From: Verrucomicrobiota bacterium
GTDB taxonomy: Bacteria; Verrucomicrobiota; Verrucomicrobiia; Opitutales; Opitutaceae
Assembly (NCBI GenBank): GCA_023457035.1
Contig: JAEWNN010000189.1
Coordinates: 1-64,000, forward strand
Direction of reading: 5' to 3'
DNA: 64,000 nucleotides
Under the pieces are notes generated by a model that saw nothing but the letters and a program-made list of their open reading frames with translations, ran no database searches and had not been told where the DNA came from. Both the position numbers and the translations under genes were made by a program. Below are positions 25,622 through 34,033 of the stretch, piece by piece. Position 1 is the stretch's first letter, and every line of letters starts with the position of its first letter.

Positions 25622-26670
25622 ACGAGATCGTCATCAACGGCCGGAGGATCGGCCCGGGCCATCCGGCGTATGTGATCGCCGAGGTGTCGGCCAACCACAA
25701 CGGCAAGCTGGAACGCGCGATGGAGATCGTGCGGGCGGCCAAGGCGGCCGGCGCCGACGCCGTGAAGCTCCAGACCTACACGCCCGACACGATCACGCTG
25801 AAGAGCGACTCGCCGCTCTTTCGCCATGGCGGCGAGGGCCTGTGGGCCAATCGCGATCTCTATTCGCTCTACCAGGAGGCCTACACGCCGTGGGAATGGC
25901 AGCCGCAGCTGAAGGCGCTGGCGGACGAGATCGGCATCACGCTGTTCTCGACGCCGTTCGATCACACCGCTGTCGATTTTCTGGAGACGCTGCGGGTGCC
26001 GGCGTACAAGATCGCGTCGTTCGAGTTGGTCGATATTCCGCTCATCCAGAAGGTGGCAAAGACGGGCAAGCCGCTGATTCTCTCCACCGGCATGGGCACG
26101 CTCGAGGAGATCGCCGAGGCGGTGAACGCCTTCAGGGCGGCGGGCGGCAAGGAACTCGCGTTGCTCAAGTGCACCAGCGCGTATCCCTCTCCTCCGGAAG
26201 CGATGAACCTGCGCACGATGCGCGACCTGCACAACCGCTTCAACGTGCCCTCGGGGCTCTCCGACCATTCGATGGGGCACACGGTCGCGGTGGCCGCGGT
26301 CGCGCTGGGTGGGACGATCGTCGAGAAACACTTCACGCTCAACCGCAGCGATCCGGGCCCGGACAGCGCCTTCTCGATGGAGCCGGCGGAGTTCCGGGCG
26401 ATGGTCGACGCGATCCGCACGACCGAGGCCGCGCTCGGTGGCATCCACTATGAACCGACGCCCGCCGAGGCCGAGAGCCGGCGCTTCCGCCGCTCGCTCT
26501 TCGTCACCCGGGAGATGGTCGTCGGCGAGGTCTTCACGCCCGACAGCGTCCGCTCGGTCCGCCCCGCCGCCGGGCTGCACCCGCGGCATCTGCCCGAGGT
26601 CTACGGCCACAAAGCGACGAAGGCCATTCCCGCCGGCACGCCGCTGGAGTGGGGGATGGTGCAACGTTAA
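25618..26670 (+). CDS. pseI: pseudaminic acid synthase
   Basis: 350 aa. NeuB-type TIM barrel (residues 1-280: YVIAEVSANHNGKLERAMEI, GADAVKLQTYTPDTITL, STPFDHTAVDFLETL, LSTGMGTLEEIAEAV, GLSDHSMGHTVAVAAVALG, VEKHFTLNRSDPGPDSAFSM) plus a C-terminal SAF/antifreeze-like domain (about 290-350). It condenses the trideoxy sugar with phosphoenolpyruvate to give pseudaminic acid. The SANHNG and 'F..D..A.D.L' wording is closer to PseI than to NeuB or LegI. ATGA overlap with the HAD gene. Confidence 0.93.
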   Translation: MNEIVINGRRIGPGHPAYVIAEVSANHNGKLERAMEIVRAAKAAGADAVKLQTYTPDTITLKSDSPLFRHGGEGLWANRDLYSLYQEAYTPWEWQPQLKALADEIGITLFSTPFDHTAVDFLETLRVPAYKIASFELVDIPLIQKVAKTGKPLILSTGMGTLEEIAEAVNAFRAAGGKELALLKCTSAYPSPPEAMNLRTMRDLHNRFNVPSGLSDHSMGHTVAVAAVALGGTIVEKHFTLNRSDPGPDSAFSMEPAEFRAMVDAIRTTEAALGGIHYEPTPAEAESRRFRRSLFVTREMVVGEVFTPDSVRSVRPAAGLHPRHLPEVYGHKATKAIPAGTPLEWGMVQR

Positions 26671-26676
26671 TCCTCA

Positions 26677-28641
26677 ATGAGTCCCCGCGTCGCAGTCTGG
26701 TGTCCGCAAGGGCGGGAGAACCTTCCGCTGGCGGCGGCGCTGTGTCGGGCGCAGTTGCCGCGGGAGTCGGTTGTCTGGTCCAGCGACGAGGCGGTGCCCC
26801 AAGCTCCGGATGGGCTTAGCGCCGACCTTTGGCTGGTGCTTTGTGCCGGCGATCCGCCGCCGCCGCCGCCATGGCGGCCGGGTGGCGGCGGTGGCTGGTC
26901 GATCTTTCCGGGCGCGGCGGCCCGGTGGACCGAAGCGACTCGTGCGGCCACCGAGGCGTGGCGGCCCGATCGCGTACTTACCGACCTATTACCGGACGAG
27001 ACTGATGGTCCGCTCTGGCACGACTGGTGGCGGGAACGTGAACTTGCTTGGCTGCCGGCATGGGCCGATGCGGCACCACGGAAGGCCGCGACGATCCCGC
27101 TGACCTTCTTTCTTGGCCCGGGTTGGCCCACGGAATCAATGGAACCGTTGCCCGGGGTGACGGCTGCCGCCTTCGGCGGGAGTGTCGTGGATGCTCGGGC
27201 GGCGGCGCAGGCGATCGGTTTGGGGACTATCGTGGCGATGGCGGAGCGTGTGGTCGTCGGGGCCACCGACCCCGTGTTTGTGGGCATGGTCTTGGAGGCT
27301 GCGCATCGCGATGGGATTCCGGTCGTCTCATGGGGCGTGCCGCCACTGGGTTTCCGTGGGGGACTACAAGGCTCTGCGGCGGCGTGTTGCGCGCTGTCCC
27401 TCGAGCCGGAAGGAACGACGCGGTCGCTGCGGCGCCTGGCGGGCGTGTTGGCGCGCAGCCGACGCAGCGACAAGCGGCCGGGGGTGGGGCGAACCTACGC
27501 GGAATGGCTGGCGACCATGGTGTCACCCAGCAGGACTTCGCTGGAGGCGGGTTTGCAGGATCGGCTCTCGTGGTTGCGGGCGAGGCGCGGTACCGCGGAG
27601 TGGCGAGCGCTGGAGGCGGCTTGGCCGGATGGACTGCGGCAGGAGTTGGGCCGACCGGATGGGATGGCGATCGGGGCGGAGGCGCGAACCCAGTTCTGGC
27701 GGTGGATGGATGCCGCGCCCAGTGATGGGAGGACTTTCGCACTGCTGCGCCGGGCCCTTGCGGTCTTCCCCGACTGCCTCGCCGAAGTCGTGGGCTGGGG
27801 GTGCGGCAATGGCGCCGGAAACCTCGGGCGCCATCTGTTGTTCGGGGTGGGGGATTGCCTGCCCTTGGGGGAGGGCCGCCCGTATGTCGAGGCGGCGGCC
27901 TCGATCCTCGCCGCGGCCGACCGGCCGGAGAACACGTCCGGGGACCTGCTCTTGGGGCGGGCTGTGGCGAGCGGATTGCTTGGCCGGTTGGACGAGGCTA
28001 CGGAGGCGTTGGATACGCTCTGGCTGCGCGACCGCGAGAAGTATGGCCGGGCGCTCAACCTGCTTGTGCGCGGCTGGCGGCCGCCAGGACTGGATGCTGA
28101 ACAGGCCTCCGTTTCTGCCGGCGCGCTCTCCTGGTGGGCGGCGCGAGTCGACCGCTGGGCGGAGGCCGTGGGGGCGCCCGGTTGGCTGCTCGGGGCGTGG
28201 GGCATGGCAGCGCTGGGCGACTTCGCGGGGGCCGACCGAAGGTTTGTGCGCGCAGGCGCGGCGGCCCCGGAAGCGGTGGCGCTCGCGGCACTGATGGTGT
28301 TCCTGCATGGGCGGGAGGATCAGGCCCGGCTTTGGTGGGCGTCCTCGGCCGCCGGGCAGTTGCCGGTGATGCCGATGGATCGGTTTTGGGTCTCCGCCGC
28401 CCGGGTGTTGCTGGGAGGCGAACGGGAGGAGGCGGTGGCCGCCTTGCGCCGGTTGGCGGCAGGCAACGCGGACCTCTTCGCTCCGTGGGCCCCCTCGCAT
28501 CTGCGGGGCTGCATCCTCGCCCTGGCGCTGGCTCGCGCTGGCGACCGGGAGCAGGCCCGGGTCTGGTGGGAACGGGCCCGGCAGGAATCGGCCATTGCCC
28601 AAGGATGCCGGAATCTCTGGTCTAGGTTGGTGGAGACGTGA
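26677..28641 (+). CDS. large protein of unknown function in the pse operon
   Basis: 654 aa, not recognised. The N-terminal 280 residues look like two alpha/beta halves (SPRVAVWCPQGRENLPLAAA; ADLWLVLCAGDPPPPPPWRPGG with a Pro run; VTAAAFGGSVVDARAAAQAI; DPVFVGMVLEAAHRDGIPVV) reminiscent of a nucleotide-sugar or nucleotide-binding fold. The C-terminal 350 residues are TPR-like helical repeats rich in Trp and Ala. It lies 6 nt after pseI and 1 nt before the sulfotransferase, so it is co-transcribed. A glycosyltransferase with a helical scaffold is one possibility. Confidence 0.6.
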   Translation: MSPRVAVWCPQGRENLPLAAALCRAQLPRESVVWSSDEAVPQAPDGLSADLWLVLCAGDPPPPPPWRPGGGGGWSIFPGAAARWTEATRAATEAWRPDRVLTDLLPDETDGPLWHDWWRERELAWLPAWADAAPRKAATIPLTFFLGPGWPTESMEPLPGVTAAAFGGSVVDARAAAQAIGLGTIVAMAERVVVGATDPVFVGMVLEAAHRDGIPVVSWGVPPLGFRGGLQGSAAACCALSLEPEGTTRSLRRLAGVLARSRRSDKRPGVGRTYAEWLATMVSPSRTSLEAGLQDRLSWLRARRGTAEWRALEAAWPDGLRQELGRPDGMAIGAEARTQFWRWMDAAPSDGRTFALLRRALAVFPDCLAEVVGWGCGNGAGNLGRHLLFGVGDCLPLGEGRPYVEAAASILAAADRPENTSGDLLLGRAVASGLLGRLDEATEALDTLWLRDREKYGRALNLLVRGWRPPGLDAEQASVSAGALSWWAARVDRWAEAVGAPGWLLGAWGMAALGDFAGADRRFVRAGAAAPEAVALAALMVFLHGREDQARLWWASSAAGQLPVMPMDRFWVSAARVLLGGEREEAVAALRRLAAGNADLFAPWAPSHLRGCILALALARAGDREQARVWWERARQESAIAQGCRNLWSRLVET

Positions 28642-28642
28642 C

Positions 28643-29950
28643 ATGAGCGACACCCCCCCCCGTTGTTTCTTCATCGGTTCGTTTGGCCGGAGCGGAACCG
28701 TCTGGCTGTCGAAGCTGCTGAACGCCCATCCGGAGGTGCTCTGCCTCCACGAGGGCTCGATCCTCCACCAGCAGCCGAGGCCATGGTATGAGTCGGGCGC
28801 GCGGGAGACCCTCGCCTGGCTGGGCGGGCTGCGCGACCTGAGCCGGTGGGATGTGGGGCTGCTCTGCTACCGGGCGGTGGGAGACGTGAACTCAATCGGC
28901 GGATACCACCGGGTATGCCCGTTCGCGAACGAGTTCTACCGCGCCACGACGCACTCCCGGTTGACGGCGACGCTGCGGGGCGCCCCCTTGTACCTGATCC
29001 TGCGCGACCCGGTGACGGCCATCGAGTCGAAGCTCCGGATGCTGCAGGAGAACCGCGGGCTCTATCTGCCCTATGCGCAGGGGTACCTGCGGGCAGTGCT
29101 GGCCGGTTCGGATTACCGCGGCGACGGCTGGCTGGAGAAAGTCCTGACCGCGCCGGAGGCCACGTTGCGCGTGATGCTGATGCTCCACTGGCGGTTTGTC
29201 GCACAACTGGACCGCACCGCGGTGTTCCGACTGGAGGACCTCGGCGCCGATCCATGCCGGACGGCCGCTGCCGCTGCCGAGATCACCGGAATGGCGGAGG
29301 GCTGGGACGGGTTGGCGGCGGCATGTCTCAAGCCACAGAATGTCGGGCGGAAGGAGCACGGGGAGGGCGGAGCCGCGGCGGTGTACGCGTCGTGGTCGGA
29401 GGCGGAGCGAAGCGCCTTCGCGGGATTGTGCGGGCCATTCCTGGAGTCCTTCGGCTATGCGCCACCGGAGGGGAGGCGGGAGCCGCTGCACCTCATTCCC
29501 CTGCTGGATCGAGTCGGCGGACTGCCGACCGCTTTGCGGAGGTCAACCGGGGCGGGCGGAGACGCGGACGCCGGGACCGCTTCGGAGATCGGGGTATGGG
29601 GCACGGGCGAGGCGGGCCAACGGGCGTGGGAGGCCCTGACGATGTTGGGACTAGTTCCCTCCTATTTTGTGGACAATGCGCGTACGAAGCAGGGGGGGCG
29701 CTTCCTTGGCTGCGCCGTGTGGGCGCCGGAGGAACTGCGGCGGCGACCCGCCGACCGGGTCATCATCGCGAGCATGTACGGCGACCCGATCGGTCGGCAA
29801 CTGGCGGCGCTTGGTGTGCCCGAGTCGCGGATATTGCGGCCGAATCTCTGGGGGCCGCGCAGCGACCTGGTCCGGCAGATGGCCGCGGCTCTTGGAATCG
29901 AGGTGCCCGACTGGGCCTTGGTCGGCACGACGTCGGACGAGAGGCCATGA
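28643..29950 (+). CDS. sulfotransferase fused to a Rossmann-like DN-KQG domain
   Basis: 435 aa. Residues 8-270 are a PAPS-dependent sulfotransferase: 5'-phosphosulfate loop FIGSFGRSGTVWLSKLL (10-26) and 3'-phosphate motif LYLILRDPVTAIESKLRML (116-134). Residues about 316-405 form a separate small domain (IGVWGTGEAG, YFVDNARTKQG, VIIASMYGDPIGRQL) repeated in the next gene and in the gene at 31915. It could sulfate a glycan made by this cluster; the small domain may recognise a shared partner or sugar nucleotide. Confidence 0.78.
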   Translation: MSDTPPRCFFIGSFGRSGTVWLSKLLNAHPEVLCLHEGSILHQQPRPWYESGARETLAWLGGLRDLSRWDVGLLCYRAVGDVNSIGGYHRVCPFANEFYRATTHSRLTATLRGAPLYLILRDPVTAIESKLRMLQENRGLYLPYAQGYLRAVLAGSDYRGDGWLEKVLTAPEATLRVMLMLHWRFVAQLDRTAVFRLEDLGADPCRTAAAAAEITGMAEGWDGLAAACLKPQNVGRKEHGEGGAAAVYASWSEAERSAFAGLCGPFLESFGYAPPEGRREPLHLIPLLDRVGGLPTALRRSTGAGGDADAGTASEIGVWGTGEAGQRAWEALTMLGLVPSYFVDNARTKQGGRFLGCAVWAPEELRRRPADRVIIASMYGDPIGRQLAALGVPESRILRPNLWGPRSDLVRQMAAALGIEVPDWALVGTTSDERP

Positions 29951-30681
29951 ACGACACGGCCAACAGTCTGCAGCAGCCCGTCGCCGTGATCTGCGGCGCA
30001 GAGGGGGACACGGCGGTGCTTTGGGCGGAGTTGTGTCTGCATGGCGGCGTTGAGGTCGCAGGTTTTGTCAGTGACGACCCGGCCGCGGTGCGGCGCGGGT
30101 TCTGCGGCCAGCGGGTCTTGCGACCGGAGGATCCCGCAGTGAAGGGCGCCGACATGGTGTTAGTCTTCGAGGCGGAGCACGCCGAATGGAGGAACCGGCT
30201 CCGCGGAAGCGCGCCCGCCGCGACGTGCTGGCGCACGGTGCCCGGTGGCCGGGGGAGCGCGGCGTGCCGCGAGCGGTTGCAGGGGCTTCTGCCGGCGCCC
30301 GCCCGACCGGCGGGGACTGACGCGGGAGCAACGCTTCGTGTGGGAGTGTTCGGTACAGGTCAGGGGGGCGCGAAGGTGTGGGAGGCGCTGCTGGTTCACG
30401 TGGATGTCGAGATCGTCTGGTTCGCCGACAACGACCGGGCCAAGCAGGGCACGAGTTTCCTTGGAATTCCGGTGATCGCGCCGGCGGCGATCCCGCGGCA
30501 GCCCTGCGACCTCGTGGTGGTGGCAAGCATGTACGCGCAGGAGATTTGTGGGCAACTGTGCGCGCTCGGGGTGCCCGAGGCGGCGGTGTTCGTTCCCAAT
30601 GTCGCCGCGGCCCTTCCCCGGATCGCAGGGCCGCTGAGCGCAGAACTCGCAATCCGGCGGAAGGAGGCGACCCATGGCTGA
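29947..30681 (+). CDS. two-copy Rossmann-like DN-KQG domain protein
   Basis: 244 aa. Residues 131-220 carry the full domain (RVGVFGTGQGGAKVWEAL, VWFADNDRAKQGTSFLGIPV, VVVASMYAQEICGQLCALG). Residues 11-100 look like a second, degraded copy (VAVICGAEGDTAVLWAELCL, VAGFVSDDPAAVRRGFCGQR), having lost the GTG and DN signatures. No catalytic domain is attached, unlike the two other genes that carry it. ATGA overlap upstream and 8-nt overlap downstream. Function unknown. Confidence 0.65.
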   Translation: MNDTANSLQQPVAVICGAEGDTAVLWAELCLHGGVEVAGFVSDDPAAVRRGFCGQRVLRPEDPAVKGADMVLVFEAEHAEWRNRLRGSAPAATCWRTVPGGRGSAACRERLQGLLPAPARPAGTDAGATLRVGVFGTGQGGAKVWEALLVHVDVEIVWFADNDRAKQGTSFLGIPVIAPAAIPRQPCDLVVVASMYAQEICGQLCALGVPEAAVFVPNVAAALPRIAGPLSAELAIRRKEATHG

Positions 30682-31918
30682 AGTCGACGCTCAGGCAACA
30701 CCTGCGGCCTTGCGTGCGCGGATACGCGAACTCGAGTTCGCGCTCGAAACCCTGCGCACCGAACAAGTGCTGGCCGAGGCGGGCCGTTGCCCCGACGGGC
30801 TGACGTGGCTGCTGGCCGCGCACGGCGCAACCGAGGCGGCACCGCTGGGTGACGGTGGACCGCCGCCTCCGGTCGCGGGCCTGCACAGCGTGGTGGTGCC
30901 GGCCTACAACGCCGGAAGATGGCTCGAGCGTTGCGTGCGGTCCGTGTGGAACCAGGAGTTCCCGCGGGAACGAATCGAGCTCCTGGTGATCGACGACGGC
31001 TCGCGCGACGACACGGTGGCGCTGGCCGAGCGGCTGGCCACGCAGAGTCCGGTGTCGATGCACGTCCTGCGGCACGAGGGCGGTCGCAACCGCGGCGTGG
31101 CCGCCACGCGCGCGCTCGGCTGCCGCCGGGCCCGCGGGGAGTTTCTGGCGCTGCTCGATGCCGACGACGAGTTTCTGCCCAATCGCCTGGCGGTCGCGGA
31201 CCGGCAGCTGGCCGCGCACCCCGAGGCTGTGGCGGTGTGCGCGCTCGGACGGAATGTCGATGAGGACGGGCAGCCCGTGCGCGGACGCAATGGTTCCTTC
31301 TTAGCTGGCGACTGGCGTTGTTTGGATACCGAGTTTTCGCCGCCGTTCACCTTCGAGCAGCTGTGGCGGGCCACGCCGGTTGTGAACTCCGCGCTTTCGC
31401 TCCGTAGCGAGGCCTATGCGCGGGCCGGAGGCTATCCCGCCGTGATGGCCCACCAATCGGAGGATTGGCTGCTGGTGCTGAAGCTCAGCCTGCTCGCTCC
31501 GCTCCCGTGTGCGGAGGACGAGGTCGTCCTCTACCGCCACCATGGCGCGGCCTACACCGTGCGCTACCACAAGGAGAGCTTGGCGCTCGGGGGGCGGGCG
31601 GAGTTGTTCTTCCACCTTGTCTGGTGGATGCTCGGAAGGCGCGACTTGGCCGAACGCGGGGCGGCGTTTTTCCGGCGGGAGTACCCCGGGATCCTCGCCG
31701 CCAATGCCCGCCTCTTCGCGGTGGTGCGTGAGTACGTCGCTCAGGGCGGCGCGGCGGCGCCGACACCGCAGGACTTCGAGCAGTTTCTCGCGCGCAACCA
31801 AGCTGAGCTCGAAAGCCTGCGCCGCGTCGTGCAGGCGATACACCGTGAGACCCGCCTCTGGCGCGCCGAGGCACTCGCCCTGCGCGCCCGGCTCTCCGGA
31901 GAAACAACTCAACCATGA
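30674..31918 (+). CDS. family 2 glycosyltransferase with N-terminal coiled coil
   Basis: 414 aa. Residues 8-40 are a coiled coil. The GT2 (GT-A fold) domain spans about 75-300: HSVVVPAYNAGRWLERCVRS, IELLVIDDGSRDDTV, GRNRGVAATRALGCRRARGE and the metal-binding LLDADDEFLPN (DxD type). The C-terminal 110 residues are helical. It transfers a sugar from a nucleotide donor; the surrounding genes suggest flagellin or surface glycan assembly. Confidence 0.87.
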   Translation: MAEVDAQATPAALRARIRELEFALETLRTEQVLAEAGRCPDGLTWLLAAHGATEAAPLGDGGPPPPVAGLHSVVVPAYNAGRWLERCVRSVWNQEFPRERIELLVIDDGSRDDTVALAERLATQSPVSMHVLRHEGGRNRGVAATRALGCRRARGEFLALLDADDEFLPNRLAVADRQLAAHPEAVAVCALGRNVDEDGQPVRGRNGSFLAGDWRCLDTEFSPPFTFEQLWRATPVVNSALSLRSEAYARAGGYPAVMAHQSEDWLLVLKLSLLAPLPCAEDEVVLYRHHGAAYTVRYHKESLALGGRAELFFHLVWWMLGRRDLAERGAAFFRREYPGILAANARLFAVVREYVAQGGAAAPTPQDFEQFLARNQAELESLRRVVQAIHRETRLWRAEALALRARLSGETTQP

Positions 31919-34026
31919 TCGACATCGTCATCTTTGGCACCGGGACTGGAGCCGAGCGGGCCTGGCAGGCCGCGGCCGCACGCTCCGACATCAACGTCAT
32001 CGCCTTCGCCGACAACAACCCGGCCAAGCAGGGGACGCGTTTCCACGACCGACCGGTGGTGGCGCCAGCGGCGATTGCCGACCTGCAGTACGATTTCGTC
32101 GTGCTCGCGAGCATGTACGCCCCGGAGATCGAGCGGCAGTTGCTCGGCCTCGGGCTGCCGGCATCGGCCCTGTTCACCCCCAATCTTGCTGCGATGGCGG
32201 ATGCGTTCGGCTCGCTGCCGCCCCGGCAGCGGCTGCAGAAGCCGCTCGAACTCGACGACGGGCGCAGCGTCGCCCGCGGGGACCTGCCGCGGCTGCTGGT
32301 TCTCACCTACGAGACGTTCAACAGCACGCACGGCACCGGTGTGCTCCTGCAACGGTACTTCGCCGACTGGCCGGTGGAGCGGCTGTTCAGCGTCTGCCAC
32401 ACCGCCACCGGCACGCCGTGGTTGCCGAACTCGCTGGTGCTCGCGCCCGGAGCCTCGCCGGCCGAACGCGGCGCATTGCTCGCAGACGAGCTCAAGACCC
32501 GGGGCTTCCAGCCGGATCTCGTGTATGCGACCGCCTTCAACGAGAACGACCTCGATCTTCTCGAGGCGGTGCTGGCCGCGCTGCCGCCCGGCATCCCCGT
32601 GGTCCAGCATTTCATGGACTACATGCCGCACGATCAGGACGTGTTCGATACGCGGTTTCGGAGGCTCGCTGATCGGGTGGGAGAGGTCTGGGCGCTCACC
32701 GAGGGCATGGCCGGCGCGCTGCAGCGGCGGCTTGCGCGGCCGGTGCACGTCGTGACGGCGCTGCACCAGGAGCCTCCCCCCGCATGGAAGCAGTCCCATC
32801 CGAGCGACGCGGGGCGCTGCCGGGCGCTCATGCTCGGCAATCTCTGGCAGCCGTGGATGCTGCCGGTGGTGCGCGGGCTGTGGCGGCGGTTGCAGGCGCG
32901 ACTGCCCGGCCTGGCGCCGATCGACTGGTATGTGCATCCGGCGCGGGTCCAGTCCCTGCTCGAAAGCGGCTACGAGTTGGGCGACGAGGTGGTCTGGCGG
33001 GGATTCTACACCGGACGGGCGTTGCAGGAGCGGTTGCAGGCCGCCGATCTCGCGTTGCTGCCCTTCAACAAGGATGCGGAGGCGCGGGATGGCTACACCC
33101 GCTATTCGTTGCCCTCGCGGCTTACCGAGCTCTGCGGGGCGGGGCTCCCGATCTTCGCGATTGCGAGTCCGGACACCGAGCCGGCGAGGTTCCTCGCGGC
33201 CCACGGGTGCGGGGAGGTCGGAGTCGGGGTGGAGATCGACGCCCTGGCCGGACGGCTGCATGCGTTCCTGCAGGACCGCGACCGCCGAATCCGCTGTGGA
33301 GGAAAGGCCCGGAGGGTGGCCGAGGGCGAGTTCGCCTTCGCCCCATTCCATCGGAAGTTTCTGGGTGATCTCGTGCGATTGGCGGAGCGCTTTCGCCGGC
33401 CGGTGGACTGGACGGGCCCCCGCAAGGAGGGGCTGGTGCGACTGGCCGGTTCGGAGCGGAGCGCCTCGGCCCGGCTGGAGGATGTCCTCACGGACCGGGT
33501 GCACTACGCGTGCGGCCGCAACGTGCTGCCCGGCTGGTTGAACGTCGACGGCTACGACGAGTCGTTTCCGTACGGCGCGATTCCCGAAGAGATGGCGAAG
33601 CGGATCTTCCGGCTCGACCTCACGGGAGCGCATCCGTTTCCCAACGACTGCTTCCGCCTCGGATACTCGGAGGACTTTGTCGAGCACATCGACCAGCCCC
33701 AGTTCGTGGCTTTCCTCTGCGAGTGCTTCCGCACGTTCCGGCGCGGGGGGATCCTGCGGATCTCGACCCCCGGACTGGCGGGGATCCTCCGTCGCCATCT
33801 GCGCGGCGCGGACTGGTCGGCCGCGGAGACCCTCAAGGCGGAGGCCTACACGCGCTGGTGGCACAAACACTTTCTCTGCTTCGCCGAGGTTGACGCCATC
33901 GCCAGGCATATCGGCTGGCGCGAGGTGCGGGAGTGTGCGTACGGGGAATCCGCTTGTGCCGAGTTGTGCCTCGAGAACCGCCCCGAACAGGCGGATCTCA
34001 ATCTGGTTGTGGAACTCGTGAAGTGA
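31915..34026 (+). CDS. three-domain protein: DN-KQG domain, GT4-like glycosyltransferase, methyltransferase
   Basis: 703 aa. Residues 1-95 are the small domain shared with the previous genes (IVIFGTGTGAERAW, IAFADNNPAKQGTRFH, VVLASMYAPEIERQLLGLG). Residues about 125-500 resemble a GT-B glycosyltransferase (FNSTHGTGVLLQRYFADWPV; DLALLPFNKDAEARDGYTRY, ending SLPSRLTELCGAGLPIFAIA). Residues about 520-700 are a methyltransferase-like domain (HYACGRNVLPGWLNVDGYDE; YSEDFVEHIDQPQFVAFLCE; GGILRISTPGLAGILR). This fusion suggests sequential sugar addition and methylation on one protein. ATGA overlap with the upstream GT2. Confidence 0.8.
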   Translation: MIDIVIFGTGTGAERAWQAAAARSDINVIAFADNNPAKQGTRFHDRPVVAPAAIADLQYDFVVLASMYAPEIERQLLGLGLPASALFTPNLAAMADAFGSLPPRQRLQKPLELDDGRSVARGDLPRLLVLTYETFNSTHGTGVLLQRYFADWPVERLFSVCHTATGTPWLPNSLVLAPGASPAERGALLADELKTRGFQPDLVYATAFNENDLDLLEAVLAALPPGIPVVQHFMDYMPHDQDVFDTRFRRLADRVGEVWALTEGMAGALQRRLARPVHVVTALHQEPPPAWKQSHPSDAGRCRALMLGNLWQPWMLPVVRGLWRRLQARLPGLAPIDWYVHPARVQSLLESGYELGDEVVWRGFYTGRALQERLQAADLALLPFNKDAEARDGYTRYSLPSRLTELCGAGLPIFAIASPDTEPARFLAAHGCGEVGVGVEIDALAGRLHAFLQDRDRRIRCGGKARRVAEGEFAFAPFHRKFLGDLVRLAERFRRPVDWTGPRKEGLVRLAGSERSASARLEDVLTDRVHYACGRNVLPGWLNVDGYDESFPYGAIPEEMAKRIFRLDLTGAHPFPNDCFRLGYSEDFVEHIDQPQFVAFLCECFRTFRRGGILRISTPGLAGILRRHLRGADWSAAETLKAEAYTRWWHKHFLCFAEVDAIARHIGWREVRECAYGESACAELCLENRPEQADLNLVVELVK

Positions 34027-34033
34027 CCGGGCC

